From Gordoniibacillus chartarius (GTDB lineage Bacteria > Bacillota > Bacilli > Paenibacillales > NBRC-103111), in contig NZ_JBHLWN010000074.1 in NCBI RefSeq assembly GCF_042432825.1, positions 56,993 to 120,992 on the forward strand: DNA of 64,000 nt, written 5' to 3'. The first letter of the stretch is position 1. Every line of letters begins with the position of its first letter. The position numbers and the translations under genes were made by a program. Positions 7,985 to 16,569 of the stretch are shown here, piece by piece. The notes beneath the pieces were generated by a model, which was not told the origin of the DNA, ran no database searches, and saw only the letters and a list, made by a program, of their open reading frames with translations.

Positions 7985-9676
7985 ATGAAGCTAACGATCG
8001 CCAAACAAATTGTCATCGGATTTCTCATCGTACCTCTGCTCCTTGCCGGCATTGGCGGAATGTCCTATCGATACTTGCAGCAAATAGACGAATCGTACGA
8101 CAGTATGATGAAGGTTCAGGCCGCCGCGGCCTCCAGTGCACATGTCATCCAGTTCGACGCCGCCCAGCAGATGAACTTCCTCAGCTCCTATATGATGACG
8201 AGCGAAAGCCAGTATCTCGACGGATTTCGACAGACGAACAGCGACTTGAACGAGCTGAACGCCAAGATCGTTCCGCTGCTGGCCGCAGAAGAACAGGAGT
8301 CCGTCCGGAAAATCCAGGAGCTGAACAAGCGGCTTCTAGAGCAGGCGGACCGAGTGTCGGCGCTGCTGAAGAGCGACCCGAAGCAGGCGGAGCTCATTAT
8401 CAGGCAGGAAGTGCTCATTACCGGGACGAATATTAAGAGTTTATCGAAGGAGCTGGTCGACCGGCAGGAGCTGCTTATGGAAGAGATGAGCCGTTCGAAT
8501 TCGGCGCTGATCGGTTCGACCAAAGAATTGATCGTCATCGCCAGCGCCATCGCGATTGTCATTGCTCTTCTCACGGGTATCGCTTTCGCCGTCCGCATCT
8601 CCAGACCTATCTCCCTCTTGACGAAGCAGCTGAAAAATATCGCCCAGGGCGAAGGCGATTTGACGCAGGAAATCCAGATCAAGTCGAAGGACGAGTTCGG
8701 CCTGATTGCCCTGTATTTCAACGAGATGGTTCGCAAGCTGCGCAGTCTGATGCTGCAAATTCATGCGCATGCGGAGACGCTGGCCGCTCAAGCGGAGCAA
8801 TTGAACGGCAATGCGGCGGTTACCGGCTTGGAAGCGCAGAGCATCACGGACACGATTCAACACGTTGCCTCGGGGACCGATCTGCAGCATGAGCATGTCG
8901 AAGAAAGCTCCAAAGCCGTCGGCGTCATCTCGCAGCATGCCGGTCAAATCGCCGGAAGGTCGGAGCAAGTATCGACGATGGTTCATGACACGAAAGATCG
9001 GGCGCTCGAAGGGAATCAGGCGATCGAAACGGCGATGAGCCAGATGTCGGCGATCCATGCGTCGCTTGCCGCGATTGAGAACGCCGTTCTGCAATTGGAG
9101 GAGCGGGCGGTGCAGATCGAGGAGTCTACGCTGCTGATTACGAGCGTCGCGCGTAAGACGAACCTGATTGCGCTTAACGCCGGCATCGAATCTTCCCGGG
9201 CGGGCGAACAAGGGCGCAGCTTCGCGGTCGTGGCCGGCGAGGTACGATCCCTGGCGGTGCAGTCGTCCAAATCGGCGGAGACGGTAACCGAGATGATTTT
9301 TTCCATTCGGGAAGAGGCCGGGCGCATCACCTCGTTAATGAAAGCGAGCGCGAACGAAATCGAGCGCGGTCTTCAAGATGTGAACCGGGCGCGCAGCGCC
9401 TTTGATTCGATTACGCATTCGATTCAACAGATCGACAAGGAGATGGGGGAAGTCGCTTCCGCCTCCGGCCAGATGGCGTCGGATCTTCGCGACGTGACAT
9501 CCGCAATCGGATCGATTGCCGAAGTGGCGGCGACGAATGCGGACAGCACGAAAAATATTTTCCATTCCGCCTCCCATCAGCAGCAGTCCGTTCAAGATAT
9601 TACGTCTTCGATCCGGATGCTGTCCGAATTGGCCGGGCAGCTGCAGGACGACATCCGCCGATTCAAAATCAGCTAG
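7985..9676 (+). CDS. Methyl-accepting chemotaxis protein
   Basis: A 563-residue transmembrane chemoreceptor. A first membrane helix (about residues 6-28), an extracytoplasmic helical sensor of about 155 residues and a second helix (LIVIASAIAIVIALLTGIAF) lead to a HAMP domain (RISRPISLLTKQL) and the signalling domain. Its hairpin tip, TNLIALNAGIESSRAGEQGR, departs slightly from the usual TNLLALNAAIEAARAGE, and there is no C-terminal CheR-tethering pentapeptide. It would pass ligand signals to CheA/CheW. ATG 7985 was chosen, with GGAAAGG 10 bases upstream. It has its own palindromic promoter and lies far from any other chemotaxis gene here. The ligand is unknown. Confidence 0.9.
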   Translation: MKLTIAKQIVIGFLIVPLLLAGIGGMSYRYLQQIDESYDSMMKVQAAAASSAHVIQFDAAQQMNFLSSYMMTSESQYLDGFRQTNSDLNELNAKIVPLLAAEEQESVRKIQELNKRLLEQADRVSALLKSDPKQAELIIRQEVLITGTNIKSLSKELVDRQELLMEEMSRSNSALIGSTKELIVIASAIAIVIALLTGIAFAVRISRPISLLTKQLKNIAQGEGDLTQEIQIKSKDEFGLIALYFNEMVRKLRSLMLQIHAHAETLAAQAEQLNGNAAVTGLEAQSITDTIQHVASGTDLQHEHVEESSKAVGVISQHAGQIAGRSEQVSTMVHDTKDRALEGNQAIETAMSQMSAIHASLAAIENAVLQLEERAVQIEESTLLITSVARKTNLIALNAGIESSRAGEQGRSFAVVAGEVRSLAVQSSKSAETVTEMIFSIREEAGRITSLMKASANEIERGLQDVNRARSAFDSITHSIQQIDKEMGEVASASGQMASDLRDVTSAIGSIAEVAATNADSTKNIFHSASHQQQSVQDITSSIRMLSELAGQLQDDIRRFKIS

Positions 9677-9699
9677 CGAAGGAGCAGAGAAGCGGCACC

Positions 9700-10005
9700 A
9701 TGACCGAATTCACCGAAAAAGTCATCACCGTCATCCGTGCAATTCCCGAAGGAAAGGTGATGACGTACGGACAAGTCGCGGCGGAAGCGGGCAGCCCGCG
9801 GGCGGCTCGCCAAGTCGTGAGAATTCTTCATTCGATGAGCGCTCCATACAAGCTGCCTTGGCACCGCGTCATCGGCGGCAAGGGAGAACTGCGTCTTCCG
9901 GACGGCGAAACGCTGGAGGAGCAGCTGTTCCTTCTCGCCGCGGAAGGCGTCGAGGTGACTGGCCGGCGGTACGTGGATTTGGAGCGCTACGGCTACCGGA
10001 CTTAG
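9700..10005 (+). CDS. Alkyltransferase-like (ATL) DNA repair protein
   Basis: A 101-residue protein consisting only of the DNA-binding domain of O6-alkylguanine-DNA alkyltransferase (IPEGKVMTYGQVAAEAGSPRAARQV). The active-site PCHR motif reads PWHRV (residues 53-57), with Trp in place of the catalytic Cys. This is the hallmark of ATL proteins, which cannot transfer the alkyl group but bind and flip O6-alkylguanine, and in known cases recruit nucleotide excision repair. It begins 23 bases after the chemoreceptor stop and a terminator follows. The family call is secure; the repair partner is inferred. Confidence 0.9.
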   Translation: MTEFTEKVITVIRAIPEGKVMTYGQVAAEAGSPRAARQVVRILHSMSAPYKLPWHRVIGGKGELRLPDGETLEEQLFLLAAEGVEVTGRRYVDLERYGYRT

Positions 10006-10070
10006 GGGCCGCGTGATCGCTAGGCAAGATCGAATATTTGGACCACGAAGTGGTAATGCGCCAACAAGCA

Positions 10071-10118
10071 AGCCCGGCTCCAGACGTTTCCAACGTCCGG
10101 AGCCGGGCTGTTTGTTTG
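10071..10118 (+). terminator. Intrinsic terminator
   Basis: A long GC-rich stem (AGCCCGGCTCC with GGAGCCGGGCT, with an inner GACGTT/AACGTC) followed by GTTTGTTTG, about 65 bases after the ATL gene. Confidence 0.8.
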
Positions 10119-10232
10119 CCTATTTTCACTGCCGTTAAGGCGCTTGCCTAGGCCAAGCGAACTGACGAGCATAAGCTACAAATGAACATCCAAGATACTG
10201 GCTGTCTTGGGACGAATCGAGGTGGAACAACG

Positions 10233-10526
10233 ATGACCCCGGTAATTACAAAGGCACAAGTCAAGCCCCTTATCGGCAAGTACGTGTATGCGCTGAAGAA
10301 GGACGGCACGGTCGTGCATGGCAAGCTGGTTCGCGTCAAGGGCTACGAGCTGATTCTCGCGCCGAAGGCGCGGAAGGGCGCCCGGAAAAACGTACAAACG
10401 AAAGCGTTCTTGGCACCGCTCGTTCTCTTCGATCTGCTGGCAATCGGTACGGCGCCTTACGCGTTCGGTCCCGGCTTCGGCCCCGGATTCGGCGGATACC
10501 CGTACGGCGGAGGCTTCTTCTGGTAA
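10233..10526 (+). CDS. Small protein with Gly/Phe-rich tail, function unknown
   Basis: A 97-residue protein. The first ~60 residues are basic and look like a small beta-barrel (IGKYVYALKKDGTVVHGKLV, then RVKGYELILAPKARKGARK). A short hydrophobic stretch (FLAPLVLFDLLAIG) and a tail rich in Gly, Pro, Phe and Tyr (FGPGFGPGFGGYPYGGGFFW) follow. Such tails occur in spore-coat and surface-associated proteins of bacilli, and the next gene is a YjcZ-type spore peptide, so a sporulation role is plausible but unproven. ATG 10233 follows GAGGTGG with 7-base spacing; an upstream in-frame ATG at 10182 lacks a site. Confidence 0.7.
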   Translation: MTPVITKAQVKPLIGKYVYALKKDGTVVHGKLVRVKGYELILAPKARKGARKNVQTKAFLAPLVLFDLLAIGTAPYAFGPGFGPGFGGYPYGGGFFW

Positions 10527-10578
10527 TTCTTAACCCCCTCCATCGCAAAAAGAAAATTTTGAGAAGGAGGTGACGACC

Positions 10579-10671
10579 ATGTCCAACATCGGCTTCGGCT
10601 TTACATCCACTGCTGCAATTCTGGTTCTGTTCATCCTGCTGGTTATCGTTGCTCGCGCATTCGTACTGTAA
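10579..10671 (+). CDS. YjcZ-family small membrane protein
   Basis: A 30-residue peptide (starts MSNIGFGFTSTAA) made almost wholly of one membrane helix, ILVLFILLVIVARAFVL. Short Gly/Phe N-terminus plus a single V/L/I helix is the pattern of the YjcZ sporulation peptides, which are found in many Bacillaceae and made in the spore-forming cell. The ribosome binding site is very strong (GAAGGAGGTGA, 5 bases before ATG). It lies 52 bases after the Gly-rich gene and may share its transcript. Exact function is unknown for the family. Confidence 0.7.
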   Translation: MSNIGFGFTSTAAILVLFILLVIVARAFVL

Positions 10672-10735
10672 AGTGACCGCTGTAAAGCGTCCGCATCCCG
10701 ATTATCGGGCGGCGGGCGCTTTCCGTCGTAACGGA

Positions 10736-11032
10736 TTACCGCTGCGGCCCGGAAGCAGAATTCGCTCCGGACAGTTTCTGCTGAGCCATACGAACCATTT
10801 CACGGACCATTGCGCCGCCGATCTGGCCGCCGATCCGTCCGGCGTCCTCCGTTTGCAGCTGTCCGTTATATCGCGGATCGAGAGGAATGCCAAGCGATTT
10901 GGCCACTTCGAATTTAACTTGCTCCGGTCTTGCCGCCTGATATCCTTCTCGTCTCATGACGTCCGCTTTAAATTGATCGAGCGCTCTTCCCGCATGAGGG
11001 ACAAGCGGGCGATTGCTGCGTCTGCGCGCCAT
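10736..11032 (-). CDS. Alpha/beta-type small acid-soluble spore protein
   Basis: A 98-residue SASP that coats DNA in the dormant spore and supplies amino acids on germination. The family signature is clear: a first motif with the likely GPR-protease site (KFEVAKSLGIPL) and a second one (GGQIGGAMVREMVRMAQQKL). It is longer than most members (60-75 residues) because of an N-terminal basic extension (MARRRSNRPLVPHAGRALDQ). ATG at 11032 has GGAGG 9 bases upstream on the minus strand. It is monocistronic; expression in the forespore under sigma-G is expected from the family but no promoter was assigned. Confidence 0.88.
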   Translation of the reverse strand: MARRRSNRPLVPHAGRALDQFKADVMRREGYQAARPEQVKFEVAKSLGIPLDPRYNGQLQTEDAGRIGGQIGGAMVREMVRMAQQKLSGANSASGPQR

Positions 11033-11130
11033 CGATAGAAGCCTCCTTGTACTGAAATCGTACGTCCTGTGCTTCATATGATGCCCAATTGCAGCGCAGT
11101 TATGAACCTCCCATGGACCCTTCGGCAAGG

Positions 11131-12147
11131 TTAGGAAATGCCCGCGTCGGTCAACCTCGAGGCAGGAACGGACAGCGGCATTTCCGATGCAGTGTCGAGC
11201 TCCTTCTCGATCAAGTAGCGAGGACGCTGCTTGACTTCGGAATAAATTTTGCCGACGTATTCTCCAATTAAGCCTACAGCGAGCAGCTGAACGCCGCCGA
11301 TGAACCAGAGTGACAGCATCAGCGATGTCCAACCCGAAACAGCGGTCCCGGACCACTTGCTGATCACTGTGTACAAGCCGGCCAGCAGCGAACAGACGAA
11401 TAATACGAAGCCTGCGCCGGTAACGAACCGGATCGGCTTCGCCGTAAACGACGTAACGCCTTCGAAGGCAAGCGACAGCATACGGCCGAGCGGATATTTG
11501 CTGGTTCCCGCGGTACGCGGCTTGCGGCTGTAGTATACTCGGGCCGCCGGAAGTCCAAGCAGCGGTATGAGCCCGCGCAGAAACAAATTGACTTCACGGA
11601 ACTGCTTCAGATGCTCCAGCGCGCGGCGGCTTAGCAGGCGGCAGTCCGCGTGATTGTGCTCGAGCTTCACGCCGAGCCGGGCCATGACCCGATAGAAGCC
11701 GACGGCTGACGTACGTTTGAACCAGGAGTCGGATTCGCGGTCCTCCCTAACGCCATAGACGATGTCGCAGCCGTCCCGATACAGCGTGATGAAGCTGCGA
11801 ATCACCCGGATATCGTCCTGCAGGTCCGCATCGATGGAAATGACGCAGTCGGCGCCGCGTTCTCCCGCCCGCTGCAGTCCGCAGAGGAGCGCGTTCTGAT
11901 GCCCGGCATTTCGCGCGAGCTTTACCGCCGTAACTAGCCGATTGGACCTCGCGTGCTGCTCCAGCAGCTGCCAGGTGCTGTCGCGCGAACCGTCGTCGAC
12001 GAACAACAAGCAGCTTCGCCTGGAAACGAGCTCATCCTCCATCAAACGATCCAGCTCGTCGGACAGCGCTTCTATTGTTGACGAAAGCACTTCTTCTTCG
12101 TTATAGCAGGGAACGACAATCATAAGAACAGGCTCTTGGGCAGGCAT
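11131..12147 (-). CDS. Family 2 glycosyltransferase, membrane anchored
   Basis: A 338-residue protein of the DPM1/GtrB-like glycosyltransferase group. The catalytic domain has IVVPCYNEEE at the start, a DDGSRDST motif and the metal-binding ISIDADLQDD. Two C-terminal membrane helices follow (VTGAGFVLFVCSLLAGLYTV and LMLSLWFIGGVQLLAVGLIG), ending in YSEVKQRPRYLIEKE. Relatives move a sugar from a nucleotide donor to undecaprenyl phosphate for cell-wall or teichoic-acid decoration. ATG at 12147 was chosen because the fold begins right there; the upstream TTG at 12222 would add unstructured residues. It is monocistronic. The sugar is unknown. Confidence 0.85.
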   Translation of the reverse strand: MPAQEPVLMIVVPCYNEEEVLSSTIEALSDELDRLMEDELVSRRSCLLFVDDGSRDSTWQLLEQHARSNRLVTAVKLARNAGHQNALLCGLQRAGERGADCVISIDADLQDDIRVIRSFITLYRDGCDIVYGVREDRESDSWFKRTSAVGFYRVMARLGVKLEHNHADCRLLSRRALEHLKQFREVNLFLRGLIPLLGLPAARVYYSRKPRTAGTSKYPLGRMLSLAFEGVTSFTAKPIRFVTGAGFVLFVCSLLAGLYTVISKWSGTAVSGWTSLMLSLWFIGGVQLLAVGLIGEYVGKIYSEVKQRPRYLIEKELDTASEMPLSVPASRLTDAGIS

Positions 12148-12223
12148 GGAAACTCTCACTTTCTGCTGATAGGAGCGGGGAGTCGTATGATTTCCATTGT
12201 GGCCCAAGGATGAAGAGTACAAA

Positions 12224-12264
12224 CGCTAAACCCCTCCATTGCTCGCAATAAGCACTGGAGGGGC
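12224..12264 (-). terminator. Intrinsic terminator (minus strand)
   Basis: On the minus strand, CCCCTCCA (12263-12256) pairs with TGGAGGGG (12238-12231) and is followed by TTTAGCGTTT. It closes the pseudouridine synthase gene that ends at 12273. Confidence 0.7.
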
Positions 12265-12272
12265 TGGGGGGG

Positions 12273-13658
12273 TTAAGCTTTGGACTGGAACGGGCGCAGC
12301 AGCAAGCGGGGAATGTCGGTTTCGAATCGCATCAGCTTGCCGGTGCGCGGGTGCTCGAAGGAGAGGACCCTGGCATGAAGCCCGAGCCGGCCGATCGCCC
12401 TTGAGCGGGAGCCGTATTTTTTGTCCCCGACGATCGGATGACCGATGTCCGCCATATGGACGCGGATCTGGTTCTTCCGTCCGGTCTCCAGCTGCACCTC
12501 GAGCAGCGAAAAATCGCTTGTAGTTTGCAGCGTCTTGTAGCGCGTTACCGCATATTGGCCGTCGTTCGGATGCTGGCTGGAATACATCAGCAGCGTCTTC
12601 GTCTCCTTCAGCCACGACGTGATCGTATCCTCCGCTTTGCGGACCTTGCCTTCGACCAGCGCAACGTACGTACGTTCCTTGACGATATCCTGCCATTCGT
12701 TCTGCAGCTTCTGCTGGATCTCTTCGCTCTTCGCGAACATCATCACGCCGGACGTATCGCGGTCCAGCCGGTGGACGACGAATATTCTGGCATGCGGATT
12801 GACGACCCGGACATGGGCGGTCAGCTGCCGATAAGCCGTTAGCTCCTGATTGTCGGCCTTGTCGCCGGCCGAGATCGAAAGCAGCCCGGCTTCTTTATGG
12901 ATAACGATAATATCGTCGTCTTCATACAAAATAGTCATCGCTGCCAACGGCAGCTTCTCGGCAGGCGCTTCCTTGCGCAAGGTAACCGTCTGTCCGGGCT
13001 GCAGCATGTAATCGTATGCCGTTACGCTGCGGCCGTCGACTTCAATTTGCCCGCGGGCCAGCATCGATTTGAGTGAATTCCGCCCTTGGTTCGTAACTGT
13101 CTTCAGCAGGAAGCTAAGCAGTTCGTCGGCTTCCGCCACCGGATAAGTTTTGTCGCCCCCGGAGCGGCCCGGTCTTGCAGCTGCAGTATGCATACGGAGC
13201 TCCTTGCGCTGGGAGAGCCGCCCTCCTTGCTGCCGTTCACCGCGGCCGGAAGTCCAGCCATCGCCGAGCGGAGCATTCCCTCGTCCATCGGCGGGCCGCC
13301 GCCGTTCCTGCTTGAACGGCCCGGCATTCGGCTGCTCCGCCGAGGTGTTCCTGGGACGGCCGGCCAGGCGCTGCGCCTCGCTGCCCCGAGGTTCGCGTAC
13401 ATGGCTGCGCTGCTTCGGTTCCTGCGGCGCTTGCGGGGCTTGCTCACTCAGCCGGGCCAGCAATTCCTGCTCCTCCAGCCATGACCGGCCGCCGCCGCGC
13501 AGCTTCGGCCGGGCCGCCGGAGCGCCAGGCGGTTTCCGCCCGGCGCCGCTGTGCCGCGCCTGTCCGCCCGGACGGCCGCCTCCGGGACCGCTCCCGCCGG
13601 GGCTATTGCCGCCGCCTGCGCGCAGCCCTCTGCTACCGCTTCTTCTTTCGTTCGTCAT
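12273..13658 (-). CDS. RluA/RluD-family pseudouridine synthase with long disordered N-terminus
   Basis: The last ~300 residues are a complete RluA-family enzyme that turns uridine into pseudouridine in rRNA or tRNA: an S4-like RNA-binding start (LKSMLARGQIEVDGRSVTAYDY), then the catalytic motif HRLDRDTSGVMMFAKS with its Asp, and RKNQIRVHMADIGHPIVGD. In front lie 155 residues rich in Arg, Gly, Pro and Gln with no folded look. An internal ATG at 13193 (residue 156) has a much better site (AAGGAG, 6 bases upstream) than the ATG at 13658 and would give a normal 306-residue enzyme. The open frame covers the whole extension, so one or both starts may be used. Confidence 0.82.
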   Translation of the reverse strand: MTNERRSGSRGLRAGGGNSPGGSGPGGGRPGGQARHSGAGRKPPGAPAARPKLRGGGRSWLEEQELLARLSEQAPQAPQEPKQRSHVREPRGSEAQRLAGRPRNTSAEQPNAGPFKQERRRPADGRGNAPLGDGWTSGRGERQQGGRLSQRKELRMHTAAARPGRSGGDKTYPVAEADELLSFLLKTVTNQGRNSLKSMLARGQIEVDGRSVTAYDYMLQPGQTVTLRKEAPAEKLPLAAMTILYEDDDIIVIHKEAGLLSISAGDKADNQELTAYRQLTAHVRVVNPHARIFVVHRLDRDTSGVMMFAKSEEIQQKLQNEWQDIVKERTYVALVEGKVRKAEDTITSWLKETKTLLMYSSQHPNDGQYAVTRYKTLQTTSDFSLLEVQLETGRKNQIRVHMADIGHPIVGDKKYGSRSRAIGRLGLHARVLSFEHPRTGKLMRFETDIPRLLLRPFQSKA

Positions 13659-13806
13659 AAGATCGTGTCATCCCCTTTATATCGTTCAACCCACTATACC
13701 ATATCGTAACCCTCCGGCATAACATTACTCGGGCATGGGAAAGCTGGATAGTAAAGTTAAGCGCATTCATGCGCCTATCCTCAGTATAAACGAAGGAGTA
13801 TGCCCC

Positions 13807-14079
13807 ATGCTGCTTTACCAATTATCGCAATGGCTGGATGAACGGCAGCGTTTGCAGCAAGAGCTTCGCCTCACTGGAGCCGATAACGAAGCGTTCTTCG
13901 GCGTTCAGAACCGGATTCACGATTTGGAGGAACGCCTGTACAGCCGCGCCCGGGAGTGGAGCGCTGCTCATTATGTGCAGCCCGCTGCTTCGTCCGCCGC
14001 GCCTGACAATGCGGCGCTGCTGAACGGTACGCCGTATGAGCCGCCTGTGCTGCTGGACACCGAACCGGAGCTGCCGTAA
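13807..14079 (+). CDS. Small protein, function unknown
   Basis: A 90-residue protein of unrecognised family. The first half is predicted to be helical and charged (LYQLSQWLDERQRLQQELRL, then DLEERLYSRAREW), possibly a short coiled coil; the tail is rich in Pro and Ala and ends in DTEPELP. ATG 13807 has GAAGGAG 8 bases upstream. It starts 148 bases from the divergent pseudouridine synthase gene and is followed, 91 bases on, by the radical SAM gene. Confidence 0.65.
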   Translation: MLLYQLSQWLDERQRLQQELRLTGADNEAFFGVQNRIHDLEERLYSRAREWSAAHYVQPAASSAAPDNAALLNGTPYEPPVLLDTEPELP

Positions 14080-14170
14080 CGCCCCATTTTGCCGATGCCG
14101 ACGTTTCCGTGTAGAATGTTAGCATAACGCCTGCGGATTGGCCGCAGCTGCACGAAAGGTCGTAACCAAC

Positions 14171-15934
14171 ATGAATGTCGTTGTCGCAACGTTAAACGCC
14201 AAATATATTCACACCTCGCTTGCCCTGCGCTGCCTGAAGGCGTTCTGCCAAGACGAGTTCGTCGTGGAGATCGCCGAATATACGATTAAAGACCCTGCCA
14301 TGAACATCGTCTCCGACCTGTATGCGCGTGGGCCCGACGTGGTCGGCTTCTCCTGCTACATCTGGAACATCGAGGAGACGCTCGTCATCGTCAGCATGCT
14401 GAAAAAAATTCGTCCCGATCTGACGATCGTCCTCGGCGGTCCCGAAGTTTCTTATGATACCGAGTATTGGATGAAGCGCGTGCCCGAGGTTGATTTTATC
14501 GTTGTCGGGGAAGGGGAGGAGACGTTCAAGCATTTCCTGCAGGAGCTGTCCTCCACCCGCAAATATCATTTCGTATACGGGCTCGCCTACCGCAAGGCGG
14601 ATGAAGTGATTCTGACGCCCGGCCGCCCCAAGCTCAATCTGGCCGAGCTGCCGTCGCCGCACCGTTTCCCGGAAGACGTACCGACACTGGCGAACCGCGT
14701 CGTCTATTTCGAGACAAGCCGGGGCTGCCCGTTTTCGTGCCAATTCTGCTTGTCCAGCATTGAAGTCGGGGTCCGGTATTTCGATATCGAGCGGACGAAG
14801 AGCGATTTGCTCTACTTGATCGGATCGGGAGCCAAGCTGATCAAGTTCGTCGACCGTACGTTCAATATCAAACGCGATTACGCGATGGAGATGTTCCGGT
14901 TCCTGATCGAGAATCACGGGGGCTGTACGTTCCAATTTGAAATTACCGCCGACATTATGAGGCCCGAGGTGCTGGCGTATTTGCAAGAGCACGCGCCGCC
15001 GGGAGTGTTACGGTTCGAGATCGGCGTCCAGTCGACGAACGATTTGACGAATTCGCTGGTGCAGCGCCGGCAAAATTTCACGAAGCTGACCCGCACGGTA
15101 ACGATGGTCAAAGAAAGCGGCAAAATCGACCAGCACCTCGACCTGATCGCCGGACTGCCGGAGGAAGACTACAACTCGTTCCGCAAAACGTTCAACGACG
15201 TATTTGCCCTCGGTCCGGAGGAGCTTCAGCTCGGCTTCCTGAAGATGCTGCGCGGAACCGGCCTGCGGAACGATGCCGCTCGCTGGGGCTACGTGTATAT
15301 GGACAACGCGCCGTATGAAATTTTGGGCAACGACATTTTGCCGTTCGAGGATTTGATGCGGATCAAGCGGGTGGAGGACGTACTGGAAAAATATTGGAAC
15401 GCCCACCGGATGGATCGTACGATGACGTATTTGATTCGCGAAGAGTTCGAGTCGGCGTTCGACTTCTTCCAGGAGTTCGGCGATTATTGGGAGCAGCGGG
15501 GCTGGCAGAAGATCGGCCACCAGCTGGAGGATCTGTTTACGAGACTGTGGGCGTTCCTGTCGCATCGGGGCGTACGGCGTCCGGACACGGCGCTCGGGCT
15601 CATGAAGCTCGATTATTTCTTGGGCCATAAATACAAGCCGCGGAAAATATGGTGGGACTTCACCCTCGAGAAGTCCGATCAGTCGGAGCTGCTGCGGCGG
15701 GTTGCCGAGCATCCGCACGCTTTATCGGACGCATTCGCGTCACTGGGATTGTCGGAGAAAGACCTTCACAAGCATACGATGGTCGAGGTGCTTCCGTTCG
15801 ATCTGGCCGCTTACGAGGCTGAAGGCGTGCTGGCGGCGGTGCCGACGCTGCTCGTCGTCTATTATCCGCCTGACGCCGCTTCGCCGGCTTCGTATTACTC
15901 GATGAAGCTGGCCGAGAGGGCAGGGGCGTTCTAA
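14171..15934 (+). CDS. B12-binding radical SAM protein (DUF4080 type)
   Basis: A 587-residue enzyme. Residues 1-140 form a cobalamin-binding-type Rossmann domain (VVVATLNAKYIHTSLALRCL; GPDVVGFSCYIWN; LGGPEVSYD). The radical SAM core follows with the [4Fe-4S] motif in SRGCPFSCQFCLSS and the SAM-binding strands after it (FEIGVQSTN, LDLIAGLPEEDY). The C-terminal third carries the DUF4080-like region. The substrate is unknown; relatives include tRNA methylthiotransferase-like and methyltransferase enzymes. ATG 14171 is preferred over an upstream in-frame start because AAAGGT lies 10 bases before it and the domain starts at once. A strong terminator follows. Confidence 0.87.
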   Translation: MNVVVATLNAKYIHTSLALRCLKAFCQDEFVVEIAEYTIKDPAMNIVSDLYARGPDVVGFSCYIWNIEETLVIVSMLKKIRPDLTIVLGGPEVSYDTEYWMKRVPEVDFIVVGEGEETFKHFLQELSSTRKYHFVYGLAYRKADEVILTPGRPKLNLAELPSPHRFPEDVPTLANRVVYFETSRGCPFSCQFCLSSIEVGVRYFDIERTKSDLLYLIGSGAKLIKFVDRTFNIKRDYAMEMFRFLIENHGGCTFQFEITADIMRPEVLAYLQEHAPPGVLRFEIGVQSTNDLTNSLVQRRQNFTKLTRTVTMVKESGKIDQHLDLIAGLPEEDYNSFRKTFNDVFALGPEELQLGFLKMLRGTGLRNDAARWGYVYMDNAPYEILGNDILPFEDLMRIKRVEDVLEKYWNAHRMDRTMTYLIREEFESAFDFFQEFGDYWEQRGWQKIGHQLEDLFTRLWAFLSHRGVRRPDTALGLMKLDYFLGHKYKPRKIWWDFTLEKSDQSELLRRVAEHPHALSDAFASLGLSEKDLHKHTMVEVLPFDLAAYEAEGVLAAVPTLLVVYYPPDAASPASYYSMKLAERAGAF

Positions 15935-15965
15935 CGTCGGCTGCAGGCTAGGCCCTTCGGCAATG

Positions 15966-16010
15966 AAAAAAACCTTCCCTGCCATCCGGCGAGGAAGGTT
16001 TTTTGACCAT
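15966..16010 (+). terminator. Intrinsic terminator
   Basis: AAAAAACCTTCC pairs with GGAAGGTTTTTT (stem arms 15967-15978 and 15993-16004). The A- and T-runs let it work in both directions. Confidence 0.85.
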
Positions 16011-16569
16011 ATCAAAATTTATAGATTTCGCTTAGAGAAATGTGAATCTAAATTGGCATGAAAAAGCTTCCTCTACGCCGGGTCATCCTTCGCGGAAAGG
16101 GCTTAGGGCTTGGAATAGAAGCTTTTCTTAGTAGCGGTTCCGAACGATCTCTTGGACTTACGTATACGGTACCGTTCATATAGCTTCATGTGAGAAGCTC
16201 TTCAGAGCAGTCTTATGTCAAGTTGATCGTTTATGAGCAAAAAAACATGTAAATGTACAGGAATCTTTAACGTACCCGGGACGTGTAGAGCAAATGCCTG
16301 CGAATGTACAGGAATCTGTGCGGTTTAAGCCTTTGTCGGGTTGTTTATAACGAAACAAATGTAAAATCGCAGTAATCGAACCGTGGAAAACCAGCTAGAC
16401 TCGGGTTCCTGCACTTTTGCAGGCATTCTTCTACAAATGACTCCGTGCTGAAGTTTGGATCGCATAGTCGAAGGCGCCAAGCAACAAGCACTATTTTGCA
16501 CAACCAGATTAACGCGGTAAATATACTCGTCCAAGGATGGCGCAAGCCGTTTTCTTACTAGCCGTCCGT
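16005..16569. other. 565-bp intergenic region with repeat copies
   Basis: No credible gene was found. The only longer frame (minus strand, about 16325-16573) has no ribosome binding site and no recognisable protein pattern. The stretch is less GC-rich than its neighbours and holds three related copies of a short element (listed separately). A promoter for a neighbouring gene could not be placed with confidence. Confidence 0.6.
16245..16435. repeat. Dispersed intergenic repeat, three copies in two orientations
   Basis: A short element occurs on the plus strand at 16406-16435 (TTCCTGCACTTTTGCAGGCA) and on the minus strand at 16314-16284 (TTCCTGTACATTCGCAGGCA) and 16263-16245 (a shorter TTCCTGTACATT form). 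The plus copy contains the small palindrome CCTGCA-N4-TGCAGG. The two minus copies are spaced 51 bp apart and share 15 identical bases. It looks like a genome-wide intergenic repeat rather than a gene part. Confidence 0.6.
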
